Below, in pieces: positions 7,100-14,837 of a stretch of 49,483 nucleotides of DNA. Position numbers and translations under genes: made by a program. Location: NCBI GenBank assembly GCA_964417885.1, contig CAYQKN010000011.1, positions 1 to 49,483 on the forward strand, read 5' to 3'. The notes beneath the pieces were generated by a model. It saw only the letters and a list, made by a program, of their open reading frames with translations, did no database searches and was not told the DNA's origin. This DNA comes from UKL13-2 sp964417885 (GTDB taxonomy: Bacteria > Pseudomonadota > Gammaproteobacteria > Burkholderiales > Usitatibacteraceae). Positions within the stretch are counted from its first letter, which is position 1; each line of letters opens with the position of its first letter.

Positions 7100-9635
7100 T
7101 GACCGCGCCGCGTCCCTTCACCTGCCACTTGACGGCCTCGAAAAAAAGCGCGCCCAGCAGGGCCGCCGCCACGCCGGCCAGCAGCAGCAGCGGGGTGGGC
7201 TGCACGAACGAGAACAGGGCACGAATCTGCGCGATGCCGAGCACCGCCGCCAGCAGCAGCAGCGCACCCACGCTGATCCACGCGACGTAACGATTGGCGC
7301 CGGCGGGCGCAAGCCGGAACGCCGCGTGCCACGAGCGATTGGCATGAATCAGGCCCAGGTTGGAAAGCACCAGCACGACAAAGGTCAGGGTGCGGGCAAC
7401 GTCGTCCGAGGCCGCCAGGTGGCGGGTGGCGGCATGGATTGCCGTCAGCATGCAAAGCAGGCCGAGGCCCTGGCCGAGGCCGCGCGAAATCACCTCCGCA
7501 TCGAACAAACCGTGGCCCGGCAGGCGCGGTGGTGCGCGCATCGCTCCTGCCTCCAGCGGCTCGGCTTCGAACACCACCGCGCAGGCCGGATCGATGATCA
7601 GCTGCAGGAACAGGATGTGAACCGGCATCAACAGCAGCGGCCAGTCCATCAGCACCGGCAGGATCGACAAGCCGACGATCGGTACATGCGCCGCAATGAC
7701 GAATACGATCGCCTTGCGCAGATTGGCGAAAATCCGCCGGCCGTGGCGCACCGCGCTGACGATCGAGGCGAAATCGTCGTTGAGCAGCACCAGCGCGGCT
7801 GCCTCGCGCGCCACGTCGGTGCCGCGCGCGCCCATTGCCACGCCGATGTGCGCCGCCTTCAGTGCCGGTGCATCGTTGACCCCGTCGCCGGTCATCGCGA
7901 CGATATCGCCGCGTGCGCGATAGGCCTGCACCAGCCGCAGCTTCTGCTCGGGCTGGATGCGGCAGAAGACAGTCGTGTCGGCCAGCCGCGCGCGCAGCTG
8001 TTCGTCATCAAGCCCGGACAGTTCCGCGCCGGTCAGCAGCGACCTGCCGGCCGGCAGTCCCGCCTGTCGCGCCACCGAGGCTGCGGTGGCGGGATGGTCG
8101 CCCGTGCTCATCACCACGCGGATGCCGGCGGCGTGGCATTCGGCGATCGCCTGGGGCACGTCGGCGCGGACCGGGTCCTGCAGTCCCACCAGGCCGAGGA
8201 ATTCGAAAGCGAAATCATGCTGCACGCCGGGCAGGACGCCGGCGGCAAACCGGGCTCGGGCAATGCCGAGCACGCGCAGGCCGTCGTCTGCCATCGCCGC
8301 GACCTGGCGCGCGACGGCGTGGCTGCGCGCGGCGTCAAGGTGACAAAGATCGGCGATGACCTCGGGCGCACCCTTGGCGGCGATAATCCGTTCGCTCCGG
8401 TCCGGCGACTGCCAGACCCGCGACATGGCCAGCATGCCATCCGACAGCGGATAGTCTTCGACCAGGGTCCAGTCGTCATGCAGGTGCCCGGTACCCGCCA
8501 GCCAGCGGCTGCCCGCCGTGAGGATGGCCGCTTCCATCGGGTCAAAGGTGCGGCGGTGGCTGGCCAGCACGGCAAACTCAAGCGCATCGTGCAAGTCATC
8601 CGGCAGGGGTGTTGCCGCCGCATCGGCCGCGTCGTGGCTGGCGGCGGGCGACCAGAGCCGTCTCACCGTCATGCGATTGGCCGTCAGTGTGCCGGTCTTG
8701 TCGACACACAGCACGGTGGTGGCACCCAGCAGTTCGATGGCCGGGATGCTGCGCGCCATCACATTCTCGCCGGCGAGGCGCCATGCGCCGAGGCCCAGAA
8801 ACAGCGTCAGCACCACCGGCAGTTCCTCGGGCAGGATGCCCATTGCCAGCGTCAGCCCGGCCAACAGGCCGCGCAGCCAGTCGCCGGTTTCAAGCGAATA
8901 GGCCACTGCCAGGCAAGCAGACAGGAGCAGGCCGATCAGTGCGATGCGCTTCACGACTCGCCGCGTCTCCTGTTGGATCGGGGTCAGTTCGCCGCCCAGG
9001 CCGGCCAGCGACTGGCCAATGCGGCCCAGTGCGCTGCGCAAGCCGGTGGCGGTGACCCGCCCGCGCGCGGTGCCGCGTGTGACCAGGGTGCCGGAGAAGG
9101 CGCGACACGCGTCACCGTTGTCCGCGCACACCGGCCCGACCGCCCGCTTTGCGACCGGGGCCGACTCACCGGTCAGCAGCGACTCATCGACGGCAAGATT
9201 GGCGGCCTCGACCAGCTGCATGTCGGCCGGGACCCGGTCGCCTTCGGCCAGAAGCACGATGTCGCCCGTCACCAGTTCGCGGCCGGCGATGCGGCGTTGC
9301 CGGCCCTCGCGCACCACCAGCGCACGCGGGCTGGAAAAATCGCGCAGCGCGTCCAGTGCCCGCTCAGTCCGCCGCTGCTGGAAAAAAGTGATGGCCATGA
9401 TCACCGCGACGAAGCCGATGAGCATCAGTGCTTCGTGCCGGTCACCCAGCGACAGGTAAATCGCGCCGCAGGCGACCAGCAGCAGGAACATCGGTTCGCT
9501 GATCACCTCGCGTAGCAGGCGCAGCACGCTGCGCGGACGGGACACGGGCAACTCGTTCGGCCCTTCGTGACGCAGTTGCCGCGCCGCCTCGGCTTCGTTC
9601 AGGCCATCGGTGATTGCGAACGGCTGGCCGGCCAC
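7092..9635 (-). CDS. Cation-translocating P-type (type II-like) ATPase
   Basis: An 847-residue P-type ATPase with an N-terminal cation-ATPase domain (GLNEAEAARQLRHEGPNELPV), actuator TGES, fourth membrane helix GILPEELPVVLTLFLGLGAWRLA, phosphorylation site DKTGTLT, GDGVNDAPAL hinge and C-terminal membrane helices. PEELP and the overall layout resemble type II (Ca2+/Mn2+/H+-like) pumps, not the MgtA type encoded at 2771 on the other strand; the ion is not known for this bacterial subgroup. The GTG at 9635 is the only reasonable start and lies 13 nt after the CDF transporter stop, so the two metal transporters are probably co-transcribed, with cbpA-cbpM downstream. Confidence 0.85.
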   Translation of the reverse strand: MAGQPFAITDGLNEAEAARQLRHEGPNELPVSRPRSVLRLLREVISEPMFLLLVACGAIYLSLGDRHEALMLIGFVAVIMAITFFQQRRTERALDALRDFSSPRALVVREGRQRRIAGRELVTGDIVLLAEGDRVPADMQLVEAANLAVDESLLTGESAPVAKRAVGPVCADNGDACRAFSGTLVTRGTARGRVTATGLRSALGRIGQSLAGLGGELTPIQQETRRVVKRIALIGLLLSACLAVAYSLETGDWLRGLLAGLTLAMGILPEELPVVLTLFLGLGAWRLAGENVMARSIPAIELLGATTVLCVDKTGTLTANRMTVRRLWSPAASHDAADAAATPLPDDLHDALEFAVLASHRRTFDPMEAAILTAGSRWLAGTGHLHDDWTLVEDYPLSDGMLAMSRVWQSPDRSERIIAAKGAPEVIADLCHLDAARSHAVARQVAAMADDGLRVLGIARARFAAGVLPGVQHDFAFEFLGLVGLQDPVRADVPQAIAECHAAGIRVVMSTGDHPATAASVARQAGLPAGRSLLTGAELSGLDDEQLRARLADTTVFCRIQPEQKLRLVQAYRARGDIVAMTGDGVNDAPALKAAHIGVAMGARGTDVAREAAALVLLNDDFASIVSAVRHGRRIFANLRKAIVFVIAAHVPIVGLSILPVLMDWPLLLMPVHILFLQLIIDPACAVVFEAEPLEAGAMRAPPRLPGHGLFDAEVISRGLGQGLGLLCMLTAIHAATRHLAASDDVARTLTFVVLVLSNLGLIHANRSWHAAFRLAPAGANRYVAWISVGALLLLAAVLGIAQIRALFSFVQPTPLLLLAGVAAALLGALFFEAVKWQVKGRGAVKD

Positions 9636-9648
9636 GGTGCGATCCCGT

Positions 9649-10605
9649 CTATGGCACCGCTGCCGGCGGCAAAGGGTGGTCGAGGTCCGGCCGGCGCCAC
9701 GGGTCGACGTGGGTCATCAGGTTCAGCACCCGGTGGCGCTGCAGCACCCGCTGCCTCGCTTCCACCGCGATGTCGTGACCGGCCTCGACCGTGAGCAGCG
9801 CATCGACTTCGAGGTGCGCATCGACGATCACCATGTCACCCATCTTGCGGGTGCGGATGTCGTGCACGCCGGCCACCCCCGGGGTCTCCACCAGGGTGCG
9901 GCGGATCGCCTCGACTTCGCTTTCGTCGAGGCCGCGGTCCATCAGGTCATGCATCGCGTCCCAGCCGAACTCCCAGCCCATTTTGGCCACCATGAAGCCG
10001 ACGATCAGGGCGGCGATCGGGTCGAGGATCGGGTAGCCGGCCAGGTTGCCGACGATGCCGATGCCGACCACCAGCGATGACGCGGCGTCCGAGCGCGCGT
10101 GCCAGGCATTGGCCACCAGCATGCTCGACTTGACCCGCTTGGCCACCTTCAGCATGTAGCGGAACAGTAGCTCCTTCGCCACCAGTGCGCCGGCGGCCAC
10201 CCACAGCGCGATGATGTGCACGGTCTGCACCGTCTCCGGATTTTCCAGCTTCAGGAACGCTGACCAGAGCATGCCCACTCCGACGGCCAGCAGCAGCACG
10301 CCGAGCACCAGCGAGGCTGCGGTTTCGTAGCGGTGATGGCCGTAGGGATGGTCTTCGTCGGCGTCTTTCTTGCTGTGATGGTTGGCGATCAGCACCACAA
10401 AATCGGCCACCAGGTCGGACAGCGAGTGAATGCCGTCGGCGATCAGGCCCTGTGACTTGGCGACCACACCGACCCAGATCTGGGTGGTGGACAACAGGAT
10501 GTTGACGCCCACGCTGACCCAGGTGCTGCGTGAGGCCGCCGCCGAGCGCTCGGCCGGCGTGTGCTGCGGGTCTTCGGAGTCGTCGTCGAGTTCGGTGAAA
10601 TTCAT
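9649..10605 (-). CDS. Cation diffusion facilitator (FieF/CzcD-type) metal exporter
   Basis: A 318-residue CDF protein with about six membrane helices in the first 230 residues and a cytosolic dimerisation domain after them. Metal-site residues are visible: DGIHSLSDLVAD in helix 2 supplies two Asp, and WHARSDAASS in helix 5 supplies the His-x3-Asp pair. The C-terminal domain (VHDIRTRKMGDMVIVDAHLEVD, then HVDPW) is typical. Members export Zn2+, Fe2+, Cd2+ or Mn2+ by proton antiport. An unusual acidic N-terminus (ELDDDSEDP) and a His/Asp-rich loop (HHSKKDADEDHPYGHH) could bind metal. It is the first gene of the operon with the P-type ATPase. Confidence 0.9.
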   Translation of the reverse strand: MNFTELDDDSEDPQHTPAERSAAASRSTWVSVGVNILLSTTQIWVGVVAKSQGLIADGIHSLSDLVADFVVLIANHHSKKDADEDHPYGHHRYETAASLVLGVLLLAVGVGMLWSAFLKLENPETVQTVHIIALWVAAGALVAKELLFRYMLKVAKRVKSSMLVANAWHARSDAASSLVVGIGIVGNLAGYPILDPIAALIVGFMVAKMGWEFGWDAMHDLMDRGLDESEVEAIRRTLVETPGVAGVHDIRTRKMGDMVIVDAHLEVDALLTVEAGHDIAVEARQRVLQRHRVLNLMTHVDPWRRPDLDHPLPPAAVP

Positions 10606-10704
10606 GGCGCCCTTGGGGAGTGGCTCGCCGGAGCCGGCTGCAAACCTGTTCCGGACGCTGCTTTTGAGTCTACTCCCGCCGCCCGGCAGCAGGCCGGCTG
10701 CGGA

Positions 10705-10718
10705 CTGATTCAGGTCAA
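10705..10718 (-). promoter_or_regulatory. FNR-like box upstream of the CDF/ATPase operon
   Basis: On the minus strand the site reads TTGACCTGAATCAG, nine of ten matches to TTGAY-N4-RTCAA. A TAGACT hexamer follows at 10672-10667, one helical turn further away than in the two other FNR-like promoters here, so the architecture is not canonical. It overlaps the stop codon of the 54-residue gene, which could make it a chance match. Confidence 0.3.
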
Positions 10719-10874
10719 ATGCAATGCAAATGGCGCGGCGCCGGCGCGCGCTTCGCCGGGATGGCCGCCCAGGCTGAGCGGCATCGACAGGAACGCGGTG
10801 AGGATGACCGGCAGCAGCGCCATCAGGATGAAGCCGAGGTATTGCCGCGTGAAGTGACGCAGTGCTGGATGCAT
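10710..10874 (-). CDS. Small membrane protein, unrecognised, divergent from the cytochrome operon
   Basis: A 54-residue ORF starting MHPALRHFTRQYLGFILMAL. One hydrophobic helix (about 12-36) is preceded by basic residues, predicting a cytosolic N-terminus; the tail is Ala/Gly-rich. The ATG at 10874 is favoured by AGAAGGGA 7 nt upstream; an in-frame start at 10901 would add nine polar residues. It is transcribed away from the SHP/DHC/cytochrome b561 operon and shares the 131-nt region that holds two QseB/PmrA-like boxes, so it may belong to the same regulon. No family is recognised. Confidence 0.5.
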   Translation of the reverse strand: MHPALRHFTRQYLGFILMALLPVILTAFLSMPLSLGGHPGEARAGAAPFALHLT

Positions 10875-10924
10875 GGTGTTTCCCTTCTGGTTGGTCTTCA
10901 ATGCCCCAAGCCTGCGCCGTGCGT

Positions 10925-10941
10925 CTTAAGGCGGCCTGAAG
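10925..10941 (+). promoter_or_regulatory. PmrA/QseB-type response-regulator box 1
   Basis: CTTAAG-N5-CTGAAG, a direct repeat with 11-nt period close to the YTTAAK-N5-YTTAAK site bound by PmrA/BasR/QseB-family regulators. It lies between the divergent 54-residue gene and the cytochrome operon; a QseB-like regulator is encoded 1.8 kb downstream. Confidence 0.5.
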
Positions 10942-10954
10942 CGGGCGGCGGCCG

Positions 10955-10971
10955 GTTAAGAAAACCCTAAG
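10955..10971 (+). promoter_or_regulatory. PmrA/QseB-type response-regulator box 2
   Basis: GTTAAG-N5-CCTAAG, the same 11-nt period as box 1 and exactly 30 nt from it, so both face the same side of the helix. CATGAT at 10982-10987 could be the -10 of the cytochrome operon, with the box replacing the -35 element. Confidence 0.5.
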
Positions 10972-11005
10972 GCTCGCTGTTCATGATGGCAACAAAGGAG
11001 CCGTC

Positions 11006-11437
11006 ATGAACCCAACTCACCTGTTTTCCCCCCGTTTGCTTTCACTTCGCTCAATGGCCGTTGCCGTCTTGCTCGGCAGCGCCGCGCTGATCACCATCGC
11101 GCATGCCGCCACACCGGCCGGGATGCTGTCGGGCTACACCAGCCAGGCCGGCGCGCCGGCCTCGGCGGCGCGCGGCCAGCAGTTTTTCAATCGCACCCAC
11201 GGCAAGGAGTGGAACTGCGGGTCGTGCCACGGTGCGATCCCGACCCAGGCCGGCAAGCACGCCTCCACCGGCAAGCCGATCGCCGCGCTGGCGCCGGCCG
11301 CCAACGCGGAACGCTTTACCGATGCCGCCAAGACCGAGAAATGGTTTCGCCGCAACTGCAACGATGTGGTTGGACGTGAGTGCACGGCGGCCGAAAAAGC
11401 CGATGTGCTGAGCTGGCTGCAGACCCTCAAACCGTAA
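11006..11437 (+). CDS. SHP-type monohaem cytochrome c (DUF1924)
   Basis: A 143-residue exported c-type cytochrome. Residues 1-34 form a signal peptide with a likely cut after AHA; one haem site CGSCH (Cys71, Cys74, His75) follows. The rest matches the DUF1924 family, which includes the oxygen-binding sphaeroides haem protein (SHP). SHP is reduced by a dihaem cytochrome and can bind O2 through the distal haem face. The start ATG has AAAGGAG upstream. It is the first gene of the operon with a dihaem cytochrome and a cytochrome b561, the conserved SHP arrangement, so electrons probably run quinol, b561, DHC, SHP. The physiological role of SHP remains open. Confidence 0.85.
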   Translation: MNPTHLFSPRLLSLRSMAVAVLLGSAALITIAHAATPAGMLSGYTSQAGAPASAARGQQFFNRTHGKEWNCGSCHGAIPTQAGKHASTGKPIAALAPAANAERFTDAAKTEKWFRRNCNDVVGRECTAAEKADVLSWLQTLKP

Positions 11438-11471
11438 TGCCCACCCGATACCCCTGACTCCGGAGCACTCC

Positions 11472-11963
11472 ATGCGTGACCATTCCCGACCATCCCTGCG
11501 CCGAATTTTGCTGGCGGTTTTCACTGGCGCGTTGTTCGCTGCCGCCACCAGCGCGCAAGCCGGCGGCGACAGGCGCCCGCCGGTGCCGCTGCTGCCGCAA
11601 TACCAGCAGGAATGCGCGTCCTGCCATACCGCCTACCCGCCCGGCATGCTGCCGGTCGCGTCCTGGCAACGTCTGATGAAAGACCTGCCGCGCCATTTCG
11701 GCACCGACGCCTCGCTCGATCCGGCCGTCACCGCCGACCTGACCCGCTGGCTCACGGCCAACGCCGGCACCTACAAGCGGGTCGACCGCGCGCCGCCCGA
11801 AGATCGCATCAGCCGCTCGGCCTGGTTTATCCGCAAGCACGACGACGTCGCCGCCGCCACCTGGAAACTGCCGGCGGTGAAGAGCGCTGCCAACTGTGGC
11901 GCCTGCCACACCCAAGCCGACAAAGGAGATTACCGTGAACGCAATATCCGCATCCCGCGCTAG
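11472..11963 (+). CDS. Dihaem cytochrome c (DHC)
   Basis: A 163-residue periplasmic cytochrome with a signal peptide (cut near AQA at residue 30) and two haem sites, CASCH (Cys48, Cys51, His52) and CGACH (Cys142, Cys145, His146). The spacing and the WQRLMKDLPRHFG segment fit the DHC family that reduces SHP. The ATG has GGAG 8 nt upstream and follows the SHP stop by 34 nt. Its last 29 nt overlap the start of the cytochrome b561 gene, implying translational coupling. Confidence 0.87.
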   Translation: MRDHSRPSLRRILLAVFTGALFAAATSAQAGGDRRPPVPLLPQYQQECASCHTAYPPGMLPVASWQRLMKDLPRHFGTDASLDPAVTADLTRWLTANAGTYKRVDRAPPEDRISRSAWFIRKHDDVAAATWKLPAVKSAANCGACHTQADKGDYRERNIRIPR

Positions 11964-12666
11964 TTCAACAGCGGCCCCGCCGGCCACCCACCGGATCCTG
12001 GTCTGGGATGTGCCGGTGCGCGTATTCCACTGGCTGATGGTGGCCAGTTTTGCCGGCGCCTACCTGACCGCCGAAAGCGAGCGCTGGCGCCTGCTGCACG
12101 TCACGCTCGGCTACACCATGGCCGGCCTGGTCGGGTTCCGCATTTTCTGGGGCCTGGTGGGCACCCGCTACGCGCGCTTTTCATCTTTCCTGCGCGGTCC
12201 GCAGGCGGTGGCGCGCTATCTCAAATCACTGGTGAGCGGCAAACCCGAGCACCACACCGGCCACAACCCGGCCGGCGCGCTGGCGATCCTGGCGATGCTG
12301 CTGCTGACGCTGGCGGTGACGGCATCGGGCTGGGCGGTTTACAACGATGTCGCGGGAAAATGGCTGGAAGAGACGCATGAAGTGGCCGCCAACGTGATGC
12401 TGACGGTGATCGGCGTGCACATCGTCGCCGTCCTGGTCAGCAGCTGGCTGCACCGCGAGAACATGGTGGGATCGATGATCAGCGGCCGCAAACCGGGCCG
12501 GCCGGAAGAAGGCGTTCGCCGGGCCTGGACCAGCGTGGCGCTGCTGATGCTGGCGGCGGTGGTGAGTTTCTGGTGGCTGCAATGGCAGAGCGCGCCGGCC
12601 GCCGGCGCCGGTGCGGACCAGCCGGTGGCATCGGCCACGGCCGCGAGGCATGACCGGCATGACTGA
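11935..12666 (+). CDS. Cytochrome b561 family membrane protein
   Basis: A 243-residue membrane protein with four b561-type helices and a fifth C-terminal hydrophobic segment. Candidate haem-b ligands are His32 (VRVFHW), the His in LLHVTLGY, the His in EETHEVAAN and the His in VIGVHIVAV. It should oxidise quinol and pass electrons to the periplasmic dihaem cytochrome. The GTG at 11935, with AAAGGAG 5 nt upstream, is preferred over an open frame reaching 11896. It overlaps the DHC gene by 29 nt. The C-terminal tail after the last helix is short and Ala-rich. Confidence 0.88.
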   Translation: MNAISASRASSTAAPPATHRILVWDVPVRVFHWLMVASFAGAYLTAESERWRLLHVTLGYTMAGLVGFRIFWGLVGTRYARFSSFLRGPQAVARYLKSLVSGKPEHHTGHNPAGALAILAMLLLTLAVTASGWAVYNDVAGKWLEETHEVAANVMLTVIGVHIVAVLVSSWLHRENMVGSMISGRKPGRPEEGVRRAWTSVALLMLAAVVSFWWLQWQSAPAAGAGADQPVASATAARHDRHD

Positions 12667-12698
12667 CCACCGCCGGTCTTCATGGGACAATCATCGTC

Positions 12699-13370
12699 AT
12701 GCGAATCCTGCTGGCTGAAGATGACCCGCTGCTCGGCGACGGCCTGCGTGCCGGGCTGCGGCAGCTTGGCTTCCAGGTCGACTGGGTGCGCGATGGCGAA
12801 GCGGCCGAGCGCGAGCTGCGTGCCGAAGCCTACGAGGCGGCGGTGCTCGACCTGGGGCTGCCTCGCAAGGACGGCCTGGCGGTACTGGCCGCGATCCGCC
12901 AGGCCGGCATCGTGATGCCGGTGCTGGTGCTGACCGCGCGCGATGCGGTGCCCGACCGCATCCGCGGCCTGGATACCGGTGCGGACGATTACGTGATCAA
13001 GCCGGTCGACCTGAACGAACTTGCGGCACGCCTGCGCGCGCTGGTGCGCCGCGCCCACGGCCAGCCGCAGGATTGCCTGGTGGCGCAGGACGTGGTGCTG
13101 GATCCGGCCGCGCGCGCGGTGCGGCAGGGTGGCCAGCCGGTGACGCTGTCGACGCGCGAATTCGACCTGCTGCACGTGTTCATGCTGCACGCCGACCGGG
13201 TGCTGTCGCGCGAGCAACTGGAGCAGCACCTCTACAGCTGGGGACGCGAGGTCGAGAGCAATGCGATCGAAGTGCACATCCACAACCTGCGCCGCAAGCT
13301 CGGCGCGCCGCTGATCCAGACCGTGCGCGGCGTCGGCTACATGCTGCTGCGCGCGGGACCCGGCGCATGA
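12699..13370 (+). CDS. OmpR-family response regulator, QseB/PmrA-like
   Basis: A 223-residue regulator. Receiver domain 1-115 with acidic pair EDD (7-9), phosphoacceptor Asp51 (AVLDLGLP), Thr in VLTARD and Lys in VIKPVD. A winged-helix DNA-binding domain follows (LSTREFDLLHVFMLHADRVLSREQ and the IEVHIHNLRRKLG recognition helix). It belongs to the QseB/PmrA/TctD group. The ATG overlaps nothing upstream and lies 32 nt after cytochrome b561. Two boxes of the matching type precede the cytochrome operon, so it probably controls that operon. Its stop overlaps the kinase start (ATGA). Confidence 0.9.
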   Translation: MRILLAEDDPLLGDGLRAGLRQLGFQVDWVRDGEAAERELRAEAYEAAVLDLGLPRKDGLAVLAAIRQAGIVMPVLVLTARDAVPDRIRGLDTGADDYVIKPVDLNELAARLRALVRRAHGQPQDCLVAQDVVLDPAARAVRQGGQPVTLSTREFDLLHVFMLHADRVLSREQLEQHLYSWGREVESNAIEVHIHNLRRKLGAPLIQTVRGVGYMLLRAGPGA

Positions 13371-14719
13371 AGCGACTGCCGCGATCGATGCAGGGCCGGC
13401 TGCTGGTGCTGGTGCTGGGGCTGGTGGTGGGCGTGTGGCTGGCCACCGCGGTGATGACCTGGTTCGATGTGCGGCACGAGCTGGATGAACTGCTCGACAG
13501 CCACCTGGCGCAGGCCGCGGCGCTGCTGGTGGTGCAACAGGCGGGTGAAATCGAGGACGAACACGAGGCGGTCGACGCGCCCAGCCTGCATCGCTATGCG
13601 CCCAAGGTGGCGTTCCAGGTGTTTCACGACGGGCGCCTGGCGATGCGCTCGAGCAACGCGCCGCTGGCGCCGATGATCGCCGCCGCGGAGCGCTTCAGCA
13701 CCGGCTTCCGCAGCGTGCAGATCGACGGCACCACCTGGCGCGTGTTTGCTGCCCAGGGGGCCAAGCGCGATGTGCAGGTGTACGTCGGCGAGCAGGCCGA
13801 GTCGCGCGATTCGATCCTGTGGGCCGTGTTGCGCAGCACGCTGTGGCCGATGGCGGTGGCGCTGCCGTTGCTGGCGCTGGCGATCTGGTGGGCGGTGTAC
13901 CGCGGCATGGAGCCGATGCGCAGTCTCGGCCGCTCGCTGGCGGCGCGGCAACCGCAGGCGTTGCATCCGGTCGAATTCGGCGACGCGCCGGCAGAGATGA
14001 CGCCGATGATCCAGGCGCTGAACGGATTGTTCGAACGCATCGGCAGCCTGCTTGAGTCCGAACGGCGCTTCACCGCCGATGCCGCGCACGAGCTGCGCAC
14101 ACCGATCGCGGCCATCCGCGCCCAGGCGCAGGTGGCGATGGGCGAGGCCGACGATGCGCAGCGCCGCCATGCGCTGCAGGCCACGCTGGAAGGTTGCGAC
14201 CGCGCCACCCGCCTGGTTGAGCAGTTGCTGACCCTGTCGCGGCTGGAAGCGGTCGAGGCGCTCGACCAGGGCACGCTGGACCTGGCCGCGCTGGCGCGGC
14301 GTGTGACCGGCGAGCTGGCACCGAAGGCGGCGACCCGCCGGCAGGTGGTGGAATTTGACGCGCTCGAACCGTGCCCGGTGACCGGCAACGACACCCTGCT
14401 GGCGGTGCTGGTGCGCAACCTGGTCGACAATGCGCTGCGCTACAGTCCGGCCGCGGCCAGGGTGTCGGTTGCCGTTCGGCACGAAGCCGGACGCGTGCTG
14501 TTGCGGGTGGAGGATAGCGGGCCGGGCATGGCCGAGGCCGATCGCGCGCGGCTGGGCGAGCGCTTCTTTCGCCTGCCGGGCAGTGAGCAGAGCGGCAGCG
14601 GACTGGGCTGGTCGATTGTCCGGCGCATCGCCGCGGTGCACCGCATCCGCTTGCACGCCGGTGTCTCGGCGCTTGGCGGTCTCGCGGTCAGCGCCGAATT
14701 TCCGCCACCTGCCGCCTAG
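13367..14719 (+). CDS. QseC-like membrane sensor histidine kinase
   Basis: A 450-residue kinase, partner of the preceding regulator (ATGA overlap). Membrane helix at about 12-32, a periplasmic sensor to about 150, a second helix (about 158-178), linker, then the H-box with His241 (AAHELRTPIAAI), N-box (LVDNALRYSP), G1 (VEDSGPGM) and G2 (GSGLGWSIVRR). The Trp in the G2 box is unusual, Leu being common. The periplasmic domain resembles the QseC two-helix/PAS-like sensor (VAFQVFHDGRLAMRSSNAP). The signal is unknown; the gene context suggests periplasmic redox state, metal or oxygen. Confidence 0.9.
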   Translation: MKRLPRSMQGRLLVLVLGLVVGVWLATAVMTWFDVRHELDELLDSHLAQAAALLVVQQAGEIEDEHEAVDAPSLHRYAPKVAFQVFHDGRLAMRSSNAPLAPMIAAAERFSTGFRSVQIDGTTWRVFAAQGAKRDVQVYVGEQAESRDSILWAVLRSTLWPMAVALPLLALAIWWAVYRGMEPMRSLGRSLAARQPQALHPVEFGDAPAEMTPMIQALNGLFERIGSLLESERRFTADAAHELRTPIAAIRAQAQVAMGEADDAQRRHALQATLEGCDRATRLVEQLLTLSRLEAVEALDQGTLDLAALARRVTGELAPKAATRRQVVEFDALEPCPVTGNDTLLAVLVRNLVDNALRYSPAAARVSVAVRHEAGRVLLRVEDSGPGMAEADRARLGERFFRLPGSEQSGSGLGWSIVRRIAAVHRIRLHAGVSALGGLAVSAEFPPPAA

Positions 14720-14739
14720 TCGCGGTGCCGCGGCCGCGG

Positions 14740-14780
14740 TTGACGTGCGTCAAACCGGGCTTGCCGCGGCGGTCTAGAGT
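14740..14780 (+). promoter_or_regulatory. FNR/Anr-like class II promoter
   Basis: TTGACGTGCGTCAA at 14740-14753 is a perfect inverted repeat of the TTGAC-N4-GTCAA form. TAGAGT at 14775-14780 fits a -10. The predicted start at about 14787 puts the box centre near -40.5, the class II geometry of FNR-type activators. The downstream gene begins at 14838 with a strong ribosome binding site. Confidence 0.55.
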
Positions 14781-14837
14781 GAACAGGAGGGAGACGACCC
14801 ACGCCGGCTCGGCCGGCATCATCGACAGGAGGTCATC

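Noticed and set aside
13337..14656. Antisense frame of 439 codons opposite the sensor kinase
   Set aside because: Composition is typical of reversed GC-rich coding DNA; the kinase has all catalytic boxes.
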